DNA of 64,000 nt from Chitinophagaceae bacterium (GTDB lineage Bacteria > Bacteroidota > Bacteroidia > Chitinophagales > Chitinophagaceae), in assembly GCA_023957755.1 (NCBI GenBank), contig JAMLGT010000007.1, forward strand, positions 156,258-220,257, in the 5' to 3' direction. Numbering within the stretch: the first letter of the stretch is position 1; each line of letters starts with the position of its first letter. This document shows, one piece after another, positions 51,554 to 60,859 of the stretch. A program made the position numbers and the translations under genes. The notes under the pieces are model-generated. The model was given only the letters and a program-made list of their open reading frames with translations. It was not told the origin of the DNA and did no database searches.

Positions 51554-53968
51554 ATGTTTAGAAATTATTTCAAAATAGTATGGCGACAGGCAAAGGCAAA
51601 CAAATCATACACCGCAATTAATATGATAAGCCTGGTACTTGGGATCACCATTTTTGGTTTGATTCTTATCTGGGTGAATCACGAATTAAGTTATGATAAA
51701 CAATTTAAGGACAGCGACAGGATTGCCAGGGTAGAAACCAGTTTTACTGCACCTGACGGGTCAATCAGTCATTTGCAAACCGTTGGCTGGCCCGTTTCAA
51801 ACGTTCTGAAAACAGCATATCCTGAAATAGAAGACGTCACCGAAATGCGCGACTGGCAACCGGATATAAAATTCAATGAAACACATTTTTTTCAGGATGC
51901 TTTGTTTGCGGATAATGAATTCCTGAAAATATTTTCCTACCAGTTGTCGGAAGGAAATCGTACTACAGCCCTGTCTGAACCATTCAGTGTGATCATCAGT
52001 CAGAAAATGAAAAAAAAATTTTTCAATAATGATCAGAATGTAGTTGGTAAAATTCTGATGATAAATGATTCCATTCCTTACAAGATTACCGGTGTTTTCA
52101 AAGATCTGTCTGCTCCTACTCATTTAAAATTTGACATGATTGGATCGTTGAGTACGGTTTGTGCTGAAGATCCACAGGGCTGCAAAGCAGATTACGAATC
52201 CGGCTGGCTGGATATCAATATGTATAATTATGTGAAGCTGAAGAAAAATGTAAATCCTGAAGTTGTCTCTTCAAAAATCAGAAACCTGGTTGCGGTAAAC
52301 GGCGGAAAAGAAATAGAGAAAACCGGAATCATTCCTTATCTGAAACTGGCTCCGCTTAAGGATATTTATCTCAAATCAGACATGCCTACCGGTTCAGGAA
52401 ATGTAGGAAGTATTCATACAGTGTATCTGTTTTCATTGATTGGCCTCTTTGTTTTGCTAATTGCATGTTTAAATTTTATTAATCTTACTACAGCCAAGTC
52501 TTTAGAACGTGCGAAAGAAATTGGAGTAAAAAAAATATTGGGGGGCAATCGGAGATCTTTGTTCATTCAATTTATTACTGAAACTTCCACCATGTGCCTG
52601 GTGGCAACTTTGTTGAGTATAATACTGATGGTTTTATTGTTGCCACTGTTCAATCAAATTGCCGGTGAAAGCTTTTCAGTTGGAGATTTCTTCTCTGCCG
52701 GAAATATATCAATAATTGTTCTAATCCTTTTCGTACTTATTCCTCTGGCCGGATTCTATCCCGCTCTGGTACTATCTTCTTATAAACCTATAGCCGTATT
52801 GAAAGGGAAATTTTCACATTCATTTTCCGGTGTGCTGCTGAGAAAAGGTTTGGTCATTACACAGTTTGTGATTTCCATCGCTTTCATCATTGGGACACTC
52901 ATCATTTGGAAACAAATGAATTATATGAGGAATCAGGATCTTGGTTTTGACAAAAACAAAATTCTGATTGTGGATGCTGATAAAGTGCCATGGAATCTGA
53001 GACAAAATGAAGCAAATGTTTTTAAAAATGATTTGCTGGCGCAATCAGGGATCAAAGATGTAACAGCAGCCACAGCCGTTCCGGGTCATACTGGATGGGG
53101 CACCCAGTTGGCCTGGGGAGAAGGAAATCCCAAAGACGCACAGTTAATTGTTGAATATATTCCTGTGGATGAAAACTATATCAATACCTTGTCGCTGAAG
53201 CTGGATGCAGGCAGGAATTTCAGAACCGGAAGTCCTGTGGATTCAAGTGAATCTCTTATCATTAATGAGTCAGCTGTGAAACTATTTGGGTGGAAGAATG
53301 CAGAAGATGCTCTTGGAAAGAAATTGAATACCTCCGGGAAAAAAGGTGTTGTCATTGGAGTATTAAAAGATTATCACCAGCACAGTTTGCAGGAAAAGAT
53401 AAATCCGATTGTATTAGGAATGGCCAGTTATGTAAGACTGTTTGCTGTAAAATATGGTAACATTTCACCAAAAAAAGCAACAGGAATCCTGGCCTCTGCA
53501 TGGAAAAATGTCTTTCCCGGATATTCACTTGAATATAGATTTATGGATGAGGATTTTCAGCGGCAATACATCAAAGAAGAAAGATTTGGGACTCTATTCT
53601 CCATTGCCGCAGGGCTATCCATACTTATAGCCTGCATGGGATTATTAGGCCTGGCAATTTATTCTGCACAAAAAAGAGTAAAGGAAATCGGGGTAAGAAA
53701 AGTTTTAGGCGCCAATACGGGAAATATCGTTTATCTCATTGCGAAAGATTTCTTAGGTCTGGTACTCATAGCCTTTGTAATTGCAACACCTATTGCGTGG
53801 TGGACGATGCATAAATGGATTGAAAGATTTGCGTACAGAACAGATATCAATTGGGAAATCTTTGCAATGGCAGGATTGGCAGCTGTCGTAATAGCAATCT
53901 TCACAATCGGTTATCAGGCAGTAAAAACAGCGGTAACTAATCCGGTGAAAAGTCTGAGGACGGAGTGA
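51554..53968 (+). CDS. FtsX-like ABC permease 4
   Basis: 804 residues and more diverged than its neighbours. The first coupling segment is NFINLTTAKSLERAKEIGVKKILGG (split around 306), where others have RKVLGA; the second is QKRVKEIGVRKVLGANTG (about 705). TM1 is in AINMISLVLGITIFGLILI. Ends in NPVKSLRTE. The start follows the toxin-antitoxin pair by about 95 bp; the regulatory sequence driving it is not apparent. Confidence 0.9.
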   Translation: MFRNYFKIVWRQAKANKSYTAINMISLVLGITIFGLILIWVNHELSYDKQFKDSDRIARVETSFTAPDGSISHLQTVGWPVSNVLKTAYPEIEDVTEMRDWQPDIKFNETHFFQDALFADNEFLKIFSYQLSEGNRTTALSEPFSVIISQKMKKKFFNNDQNVVGKILMINDSIPYKITGVFKDLSAPTHLKFDMIGSLSTVCAEDPQGCKADYESGWLDINMYNYVKLKKNVNPEVVSSKIRNLVAVNGGKEIEKTGIIPYLKLAPLKDIYLKSDMPTGSGNVGSIHTVYLFSLIGLFVLLIACLNFINLTTAKSLERAKEIGVKKILGGNRRSLFIQFITETSTMCLVATLLSIILMVLLLPLFNQIAGESFSVGDFFSAGNISIIVLILFVLIPLAGFYPALVLSSYKPIAVLKGKFSHSFSGVLLRKGLVITQFVISIAFIIGTLIIWKQMNYMRNQDLGFDKNKILIVDADKVPWNLRQNEANVFKNDLLAQSGIKDVTAATAVPGHTGWGTQLAWGEGNPKDAQLIVEYIPVDENYINTLSLKLDAGRNFRTGSPVDSSESLIINESAVKLFGWKNAEDALGKKLNTSGKKGVVIGVLKDYHQHSLQEKINPIVLGMASYVRLFAVKYGNISPKKATGILASAWKNVFPGYSLEYRFMDEDFQRQYIKEERFGTLFSIAAGLSILIACMGLLGLAIYSAQKRVKEIGVRKVLGANTGNIVYLIAKDFLGLVLIAFVIATPIAWWTMHKWIERFAYRTDINWEIFAMAGLAAVVIAIFTIGYQAVKTAVTNPVKSLRTE

Positions 53969-54190
53969 TGGTTGTTGTGCGTTGTGGGTGGTGGGTTGTG
54001 GGTGGTGGGTTGTGCGTTGTGGGTGGTGGGTTGTGGGGGGTGAGAGTAAGAGAGGTGAGAAAAGATTGATTGAGATTGGAGAGGATTGATGAGAAATTTA
54101 CGTAGGTTGATTAGGCGAATAAGTACTTGGCGATAGGCAATGTGTAGTTTAGGGAAATAAAGAACTTAGGAATAGTATTAGACTTTAAGA
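53969..54190 (+). repeat. Spacer block after permease 4 (copy 1 of a ~190-bp duplicated block)
   Basis: A run of GTTGTGGGTGGTGG-like repeats (to about 54055), then a block starting AAAGATTGATTGAGATTGG and ending AGTATTAGACTTTAAGATTT. The same block occurs after permeases 5 (57180) and 6 (60387), nearly identical. It shows that permease and spacer were duplicated together. Confidence 0.8.
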
Positions 54191-54690
54191 TTTCCGTGGC
54201 GCTCCGTGAATCCTCCGTGATCCTCCGTGTAACAAAAAATAATTACACAGAGGAAAACCAGAGAAGGCACGGAGAACCACAGAGATAATTGTGGTCGGTC
54301 AGGAGACCAACCACCAGGAAGGAGAAAACTCCGTGAACCCCGTGAATCCTCCGGGAACCTCAGTGTAACAAAAAATATTACACAGAGGAGAACCAGAGAA
54401 GGCACGGAGAACCACAGAGATAATTGTGGTCGGTCAGGAGACCAACCACCAGGAAGGAGAAAACTCCGGGAACCCCGTGAATCCTCCGGGAACCTCCGTG
54501 TAACAAAAAATAATTACACAGAGAAAAAGACAGAGAAGGCACGGAGAACCACAGAGAGAGTCATGGTCGGTCAGGAGACCAACCACCAGGAAAGAGAAAA
54601 CTCCGTGAACCTCCGTGTATCCTCCGTGTTCTCCGTGTAATAAAAAATATTACCCAGAGAAAAGCCAGAGAAGGCACAAAGAAACCCAGA
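54191..54690 (+). repeat. Tandem ~136-bp TCCGTG/GGTCGGTC hairpin repeats before permease 5
   Basis: Three full units and part of a fourth, with landmarks (GTAAC or GTAAT) at 54229, 54364, 54500 and 54637. Each unit holds CTCCGTGTAA-loop-TTACACAGAG and the hairpin GTGGTCGGTCAGGAGACC (54291, 54426, 54563). No coding sense; short open frames across it are repeat artefacts. The last unit ends ~40 bp before the permease ATG. Confidence 0.85.
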
Positions 54691-54728
54691 ACCTAATCAT
54701 GAGTGATAATAAAAACTAAATAACTAAA

Positions 54729-57110
54729 ATGTTTAAGAATTATTTCAAATCTGCATGGCGTAATCTTTTAAAAAGCAAAGCCTCTTCGTCTATCAACATT
54801 ATCGGACTTGCAGCCGGTATGGCAGTTACTATCCTTATTGGCCTGTGGATATGGGATGAAGTGACTTTTGACCATTACCACAAAAATCATGAACGGTTGG
54901 GGCAGGTGATGTCAACCCTTGATTTTAACGGTGAGCTTGTAACCGTCCCTGCAGTAGCGATGCCTCTTGGAGATGAGTTAAAGAATAAGTATGGCAGTGA
55001 TTTTAAGAACATATCAATGGCATCATGGATCTATGACCATAGCCTGCGAATTGGAGAAAATAATATCAGTGTACAGGGTATGTGGGTGGATTCTGTGTTT
55101 CCGTCTATGTTTTCTCTGCGCACAGTAGAGGGAAATATTGAATCCGGATTGCAAGACCACTCTTCAATCCTTCTAAGTGCTTCCACAGCCAGGGCATTAT
55201 TCGGCGACGAAAGCCCTATAAACAAATTTGTGAGGTTAGACAATCAGGAGAACCTGAAAGTAACTGGCGTCTATGAAGACCTGCCCGAGAATACAACCCT
55301 TAACAAAGCAAAAATCTTACTGTCGTTTGATAAGTATAAATCTTCTGAACCTGACCTCCAGGATGCTGCCAGGCAGTGGGACAGACACTCATTTCAGACG
55401 TTTGTGCAATTAAGTGACCATATAGACTTTTCAGCAGAAACTGAGAAAATTAAGAATATTCCAATGGAACATCTTACCGAAGCTCAGTCCGGTAAGGAAG
55501 CGTTAATTCTGCATCCAATGGATAACTGGAGGCTTTACAATGAATTTAAGAACGGAAAACCTGCAGGTGGCAGAATCCAGTTTGTTTGGTTGTTTGGTAT
55601 CATCGGAGTTTTTGTATTGTTATTGGCTTGCATCAATTTTATGAACCTGTCCACTGCAAGAAGTGAGAAACGTGCAAAGGAGGTGGGTATTCGTAAAACC
55701 ATTGGCTCCGGCAAAAAGCAGTTAATCATTCAATTCCTTGCCGAATCGGTTATGGTGGCATTTATCGCGCTGCTGCTCTCAATTCTGTTGACTCAGCTTG
55801 GCCTCTCGTTATTCAATAGCCTGGCTGATAAAAATATTTCAATCCCATTCGGAAGTGTAGCATTTTGGGCAATTGCCACCGGCTTTACCCTCCTGACCGG
55901 ATTAATTGCAGGGAGCTACCCCGCATTCTACTTGTCAGGATTTAAACCCATCAAAGTATTGAAAGGAACTTTTCGCAGCAGCAAAAGCGCAGCAATTCCA
56001 AGAAAGATATTGGTAGTCACTCAGTTTTCTATTTCAATTATTTTAATGATCGGAACCTTAATTGTGTACAAGCAAATTCAATTTGCCAAAAACCGGCCTG
56101 CCGGTTATTCCCGCGAGGGATTAATTACTGTTACAAATAACACTCCGGACCTGCGAGGACATTTTGATGCTTTACAGCATGATCTTCTTTCTACCGGTGT
56201 GGTAGCAGATGTTGCTGAATCATCTACCCTTATTACAAAAATGCGTTCAAAGGAAATTGGATTTAACTGGCAGGGAAAAGATCCCAACTTCCTCCCTTTG
56301 TTTGGGACGGTGGGCATATCGGAAAACTTTGGAAAGACAGTCGGCTGGAAAGTCACGGAAGGTAGAGATTTTTCAAAGGAGTTTGCAGACAGTTCGTCTT
56401 TGATTCTTAACGAAGCCGCAGTAAAGCTTACAGGCATACAGGATATCGTTGGAAAGAAAATAACATGGAATGACAAGGATTTTACAGTGATTGGGGTGAT
56501 AAAAAATATGATTATGGAGTCGCCTTACGAACCGGTAACTCCCACCGTATTTTTCAAGTCAGGCGACGAAGGGCGAATGATAACCATCCGGATTCGGCCT
56601 GATGTATCCGTAAGTACTGCGCTGGGTGAAATTGAATCAGTATTTAAAAAATATAACCCGGCCAATCCTTTCTCTTATTCGTTTGTAGATGCGGATTACG
56701 CAAAGAAGTTTTTTGATGAAGTCAGGATTGGTAATCTGGCTTCTTTCTTTACCATTCTTGCACTTTTTATCTCATGCCTCGGGTTGTTCGGGCTTGCATC
56801 CTACATTGCTGAGCAGCGCACTAAAGAAATTGGGGTAAGAAAAGTTTTGGGGGCCAGTGTCCTCAGCCTTTGGGGCATGTTGTCAAAAGAATTTTTGCTT
56901 CTGGTGATTATCTCATGTTTGATTGCTATACCAATAGCCTGGTATGGGTTGCATCAATGGTTGCAAGGCTATTCATACAGAACGGAAATCCCGTGGTGGA
57001 TTTTTGCAGCAGCAGGAGTTTTGTCTGTGGTAATTGCAATCGGAACAGTGAGCTATCAGGCTATAAAAGCAGCGGTGGCCAATCCGGTGAAAAGTTTGAG
57101 AACAGAGTGA
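54729..57110 (+). CDS. FtsX-like ABC permease 5
   Basis: 793 residues. TM1: IIGLAAGMAVTILIGLWIW. Coupling segments NFMNLSTARSEKRAKEVGIRK (about 302), where the next residues are TIGSG rather than VLGA, and EQRTKEIGVRKVLGASVLS (about 696). The region between TM5 and the second periplasmic domain is well conserved with permease 6. Ends in NPVKSLRTE followed by GAGGAGAGTTGATAGTTG in the DNA, shared with permease 3. Confidence 0.9.
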   Translation: MFKNYFKSAWRNLLKSKASSSINIIGLAAGMAVTILIGLWIWDEVTFDHYHKNHERLGQVMSTLDFNGELVTVPAVAMPLGDELKNKYGSDFKNISMASWIYDHSLRIGENNISVQGMWVDSVFPSMFSLRTVEGNIESGLQDHSSILLSASTARALFGDESPINKFVRLDNQENLKVTGVYEDLPENTTLNKAKILLSFDKYKSSEPDLQDAARQWDRHSFQTFVQLSDHIDFSAETEKIKNIPMEHLTEAQSGKEALILHPMDNWRLYNEFKNGKPAGGRIQFVWLFGIIGVFVLLLACINFMNLSTARSEKRAKEVGIRKTIGSGKKQLIIQFLAESVMVAFIALLLSILLTQLGLSLFNSLADKNISIPFGSVAFWAIATGFTLLTGLIAGSYPAFYLSGFKPIKVLKGTFRSSKSAAIPRKILVVTQFSISIILMIGTLIVYKQIQFAKNRPAGYSREGLITVTNNTPDLRGHFDALQHDLLSTGVVADVAESSTLITKMRSKEIGFNWQGKDPNFLPLFGTVGISENFGKTVGWKVTEGRDFSKEFADSSSLILNEAAVKLTGIQDIVGKKITWNDKDFTVIGVIKNMIMESPYEPVTPTVFFKSGDEGRMITIRIRPDVSVSTALGEIESVFKKYNPANPFSYSFVDADYAKKFFDEVRIGNLASFFTILALFISCLGLFGLASYIAEQRTKEIGVRKVLGASVLSLWGMLSKEFLLLVIISCLIAIPIAWYGLHQWLQGYSYRTEIPWWIFAAAGVLSVVIAIGTVSYQAIKAAVANPVKSLRTE

Positions 57111-57310
57111 GGAGAGTTGATAGTTGTGGGTGGTGTGTGGTGCGTTGTGGGTGGTGAGTGGTGAGAGTGAGAGAGGTGAGAAAAGATTGATTGAGATTGG
57201 GTAGGTTTGATGGGAGATTGGTGTAGGTTGATTAGGTGAATAAGTACTTGGCAATAGGCAATGTGTAGTTTAGGGAAATAAAGAACTCAGGAATAGTATT
57301 AGACTTTAAG
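57111..57310 (+). repeat. Spacer block after permease 5 (copy 2 of the ~190-bp block)
   Basis: G-rich tail of GTTGTGGG/GTGGTG runs, then from about 57179 the same AAAGATTGATTGAGATTGG...TTTAAGATTT block as after permeases 4 and 6. Differences are scattered single bases. Confidence 0.8.
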
Positions 57311-57720
57311 ATTTCCGTGGCACTCCGTGAATCCTCCGTGAAACTCCGTGTAACAAAAAATATTACACAGAGGGAAACCAGAGAAGGCACAGAGTTACAC
57401 AGTGAAGAAATTATCACCGTGGCGCTCCGTGAATCTTCCGTGGTACTCCTTGTAACAAAACGATTACACAGAGGAAAAGACAGAGAAGGCACGGAGTTTC
57501 ACAGAGAAAATCTCCGTGCTCCTCCGTGATTCCTCCGTGGTACTCCGTGTAATAAAAAACATTACGCAGAGAAAATGACAGAGAAGGCACAGAGTGGCAC
57601 AGAGAATATCTCAGTGGCGCTCCGTGACTACTCCGTGGGTCTCCGTGTAATAAAAAACATTACACAGAGAAAAAGTCAGAGAAGACACAGAGTGGCACAG
57701 AGGAAAAAATCATCTCCCAG
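57311..57720 (+). repeat. Tandem ~98-102-bp TCCGTG hairpin repeats before permease 6
   Basis: Four units (landmarks at 57350, 57452, 57549, 57647), each with CTCCGTGTAA and TTACACAGAG arms and a GAGAAGGCACAGAGT spacer, but without the GGTCGGTC hairpin seen in the neighbouring spacers. Shorter unit than before permease 5. No coding sense. Confidence 0.82.
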
Positions 57721-57739
57721 TGAAAAAGACAACAAAAAC

Positions 57740-57844
57740 TGTATCAAAATCGTACACTCTGTTTTAAAACTGAACACAATTTTGCACGACTAAAGATATA
57801 ACACGCTAATTATCAGTTACATCTACTCGGGCATTCTTATTGTT
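57740..57844 (+). promoter_or_regulatory. Sigma-54-type promoter P3 before permease 6
   Basis: TGTATCAAAATCGTACAC (57740-57757) and TGTTTTAAAACTGAACAC (57760-57777), 20 bp apart; CTAATTATCAG (57806-57816) starts 28 bp later; then 12 bp and GGGCAT-N5-TTGTT (57829-57844). GG and GT are 10 bp apart as required for a -24/-12 pair, with GT for GC. The start site would be near 57855, almost at the ATG of a 26-codon open frame (57856-57936) that precedes the permease ATG by 16 bp. Confidence 0.65.
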
Positions 57845-57952
57845 GTTTTTGGCTTATGGAGTTCCCTATTCAACCATCAGATCACAACTTTACACTTTCT
57901 AATAATTATTTTTCTCCACTGCCTTGCACTACATAACAAATCAATACAAGAA

Positions 57953-60331
57953 ATGAATTTCATTAAAATCACCTATCGCACCCTCAGGAAAAATAAGATA
58001 TTCTCACTGATAAATATCTCGGGGCTGGCTGTGGGAATGGCAGGAGCCATGTTAATAATCTTATGGATTCAGAATGAACTGAGCACTGACCGTTTTCATA
58101 AAAAAGCCGACCGAATCTATCTGCTGTATAATCGCGATAAAAACCCCGAAGGGAATACATTCGTGTGGCCCAATACACCCAAAGTAATGGCACCAACCAT
58201 CCAAAAGGATTTCCCTGAAGTGGAAAGTGTAACACGCTATAATAATATCACATTCCTCCTCACCGCCGGCGAAAAGAAAATAAATGAAAGAGGGGCTTTT
58301 GTGGACAGCAGTTTTCTGAACATCTTCTCATTTCCTCTGCTGGAAGGCACTGCCGCCAACGCCCTGAAGGGAAGCTATAACATTGTACTTACCGAAAAAC
58401 TTGCCAAAGTGCTCTTTGGCAATGAAAAGGCGCTTGGAAAGATTGTAAAAATAGACAGCGTAAACAACTGTACTGTTACCGGCGTACTAAAAGACCTCCC
58501 TAACAATACACGCTTCAACTTTAGCTATCTACTACCGTGGGATTACCTTGAAAAGATTGGATGGAACGATGACCTCTGGGTGAATAACTCTGTAAACACT
58601 TACGCACTCTTAAAGCCTGGTACTTCACAAAATGCATTTGACAAGAAAATAAAAGACATTACAATAAACCATACCAGAGGAACTGCAAATGCTTCCACTA
58701 CAGAAGTGTTCACCCAACCGCTCAATCGGGATTACCTCTATGGAAAATCTGAAAATGGAAAATTGGTTGCAGGTCAAATAGTCACCGTACGGTTATTTGG
58801 AATCATCGCCGCGTTTATCCTGCTAATCGCATGTATTAACTTCATGAATCTGAGCACCGCCAGAAGCGAAAAAAGGGCCAAAGAAGTAGGTATCAGAAAA
58901 GTGATTGGAGCCAATAAGAGATCACTCATATCGCAGTTCCTCGGTGAAAGCCTTATTCTGAGCATTATATCGTTCGCTATAGCATTATTACTGGTACATA
59001 TTTCACTGAGTTCTTTTAACCAATTGGTGGATAAGCGGCTCTACATAGATTACGGCAGTCCACTGTTTTGGATATTCTCGCTCTTGTTTATCCTGATCAC
59101 AGGATTAATAGCAGGAAGCTATCCGGCCTTTTATCTATCTGCCTTCAAGCCTGTGAAGGTTTTGAAAGGAACTTTTACGAAAGCAAATGCACTGGTAACT
59201 CCAAGAAAAATTCTGGTAATCGTTCAATTCACTTTTGCTATAATACTCATTATATCCACCATTATCGTTGCCCGTCAGATCCGGTACGGAGTGGAAAGAC
59301 AATCGGGGTACGATAGGAATAATCTTATTTATCTCTTCACACAGGGAGATGTCAACAAACATTTTCAGGCTATCAAAAATGAATTACTGAATAGCGGGAC
59401 AGCAATCTCTGTTACCCATTCAGCCAACCCCATTACACAAAGGTGGATGGATAGCTGGGGATATTACTGGAAAGGAAGTTCGGAAGCAGACAAACGAATT
59501 GATTTTGTGAGGATGGGTACCGATGCGGATTTTGCAAAAACGATGGGATTAAAAATTTTAAAAGGGAGAGATATTGACGTCTATAAATATCCGACAGACA
59601 GTGCTGCCATCGTATTAAATGAATCGGCAGTGAAGGATATGAATATTACAGACCCGATTGGCCTTGAGATCAGACAAAGTGGTGACAGCAATACCTATCA
59701 TGTGGTGGGGGTGGTACAGGATTTTGTACTGGAATCGCCATTTCAAAAGGCAATAAGTCCCATGATGATTTTCGGCCCCGGATACGATTTTTTTCAGGTC
59801 GTCCATATCCGGCTGAATCCTGACAAGCCAACTGCCACCTCTATTGCAAGTGTCCAGAATATCTTCAAAAAATACAACCCTCAATATCCGGCAGACTTTG
59901 TGTTTGCTGATGAGTCTTATGCCAGAAAATTTGAAAGTGCAGAAAGAACCGGCACCCTTGCCTGGCTGTTCGCAGGACTTACGATTTTCATTTCCTGTCT
60001 CGGACTTTTTGGCCTCGCAGCCTATATGGCTGAAAGTCGTACCAAAGAAATAGGAGTGCGGAAAGTATTGGGAGCTTCAGTTGCAAGTATAGCAGGATTA
60101 CTATCTTTTGACTTTATCAGACTGATCTTGATTTCTTTCGTAATAGCAGCACCCATTGCCTGGTGGGCAATGCATCAATGGTTGGCATCCTACACATACA
60201 GAGTAAATATTGGGTGGTGGGTATTCCTGCTGGCAGGATTTCTGGCTGCTGCAATCGCATGCATTGCGGTGGGTTACCAGGCAATAAAAGCAGCGGTGGC
60301 CAATCCGGTTAAGAGTTTGAGGACGGAGTGA
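57953..60331 (+). CDS. FtsX-like ABC permease 6
   Basis: 792 residues. N-terminus FIKITYRTLRKNKIFSLIN matches the partial permease 8 more closely than permeases 1-5. Coupling segments: NFMNLSTARSEKRAKEVGIRK (about 295) and ESRTKEIGVRKVLGASVA (about 695). Ends in NPVKSLRTE. It has its own promoter P3, so it can be expressed independently of permeases 1-5. Confidence 0.9.
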   Translation: MNFIKITYRTLRKNKIFSLINISGLAVGMAGAMLIILWIQNELSTDRFHKKADRIYLLYNRDKNPEGNTFVWPNTPKVMAPTIQKDFPEVESVTRYNNITFLLTAGEKKINERGAFVDSSFLNIFSFPLLEGTAANALKGSYNIVLTEKLAKVLFGNEKALGKIVKIDSVNNCTVTGVLKDLPNNTRFNFSYLLPWDYLEKIGWNDDLWVNNSVNTYALLKPGTSQNAFDKKIKDITINHTRGTANASTTEVFTQPLNRDYLYGKSENGKLVAGQIVTVRLFGIIAAFILLIACINFMNLSTARSEKRAKEVGIRKVIGANKRSLISQFLGESLILSIISFAIALLLVHISLSSFNQLVDKRLYIDYGSPLFWIFSLLFILITGLIAGSYPAFYLSAFKPVKVLKGTFTKANALVTPRKILVIVQFTFAIILIISTIIVARQIRYGVERQSGYDRNNLIYLFTQGDVNKHFQAIKNELLNSGTAISVTHSANPITQRWMDSWGYYWKGSSEADKRIDFVRMGTDADFAKTMGLKILKGRDIDVYKYPTDSAAIVLNESAVKDMNITDPIGLEIRQSGDSNTYHVVGVVQDFVLESPFQKAISPMMIFGPGYDFFQVVHIRLNPDKPTATSIASVQNIFKKYNPQYPADFVFADESYARKFESAERTGTLAWLFAGLTIFISCLGLFGLAAYMAESRTKEIGVRKVLGASVASIAGLLSFDFIRLILISFVIAAPIAWWAMHQWLASYTYRVNIGWWVFLLAGFLAAAIACIAVGYQAIKAAVANPVKSLRTE

Positions 60332-60530
60332 GGAGAGGTGATAGTTGTGGGTTGTGAGTTGTGGGTGATGGGAGTGAGAGAGGTGAGAAAAGATTGATTG
60401 AGATTGGAGTGGATTGATGGGAGATTTATGTAGGTTGATTAGGTGAATAAGTACCTGGCAATAGGCAATGTGTAGTTTAGGGAAATAAAAGAATTCAGGA
60501 ATAGTATTAGACTTTAAGATTTCCGTGGCA
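60332..60530 (+). repeat. Spacer block after permease 6 (copy 3 of the ~190-bp block)
   Basis: A shorter G-rich tail than in copies 1 and 2, then from about 60386 the same block ending in TTTAAGATTT. The three copies agree in about nine of ten bases by eye. Confidence 0.8.
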
Positions 60531-60775
60531 CTCCGTGAATCCTCCGTGAAACTCCGTGTAACAAAAAATATTACACAGAGAAAAAGTCAGAGAAGGCACG
60601 GAGAACCACAGAGAAAATTGTGGCAGGTCAGAAGACCAACCCCAGGAAGGAGAAAACTCCGTGAACCTCCGTGAATACTCCGTGATCCTCCGTGTAAGGA
60701 AAAGAATTACACAGAGAAAAGACAGAGAAGGCGCAGAGAAAATTGTGGCCGATCAGGAGACCAACCACCAGGAAA
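60531..60775 (+). repeat. Two TCCGTG/GGTC hairpin repeat units before permease 7
   Basis: Landmarks at 60558 and 60693, so the unit length is 135 bp as before permease 5. Variants of the GTGG...GGTCAGGAGACC hairpin lie at 60620 and 60745. The following ~85 bp to the permease ATG contain no sigma-54-like promoter. Confidence 0.8.
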
Positions 60776-60859
60776 ACATTTGATCTGGAGCCTACCAAAA
60801 AAAACATAACACCAGCGTGTAAAATCAGAAATTGAATTACGTAATAAACAATTATTGAA

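Noticed and set aside
54191..54690. Regular repeats with constant spacing that resemble a CRISPR array
   Set aside because: The intervening sequence is itself repeated rather than unique, repeat lengths vary between spacers, and there are no cas genes nearby.
57232..57793. Several 60-90-codon frames inside the TCCGTG repeats, on both strands
   Set aside because: They are read-through of the repeat units themselves, with periodic sequence and no start signals.
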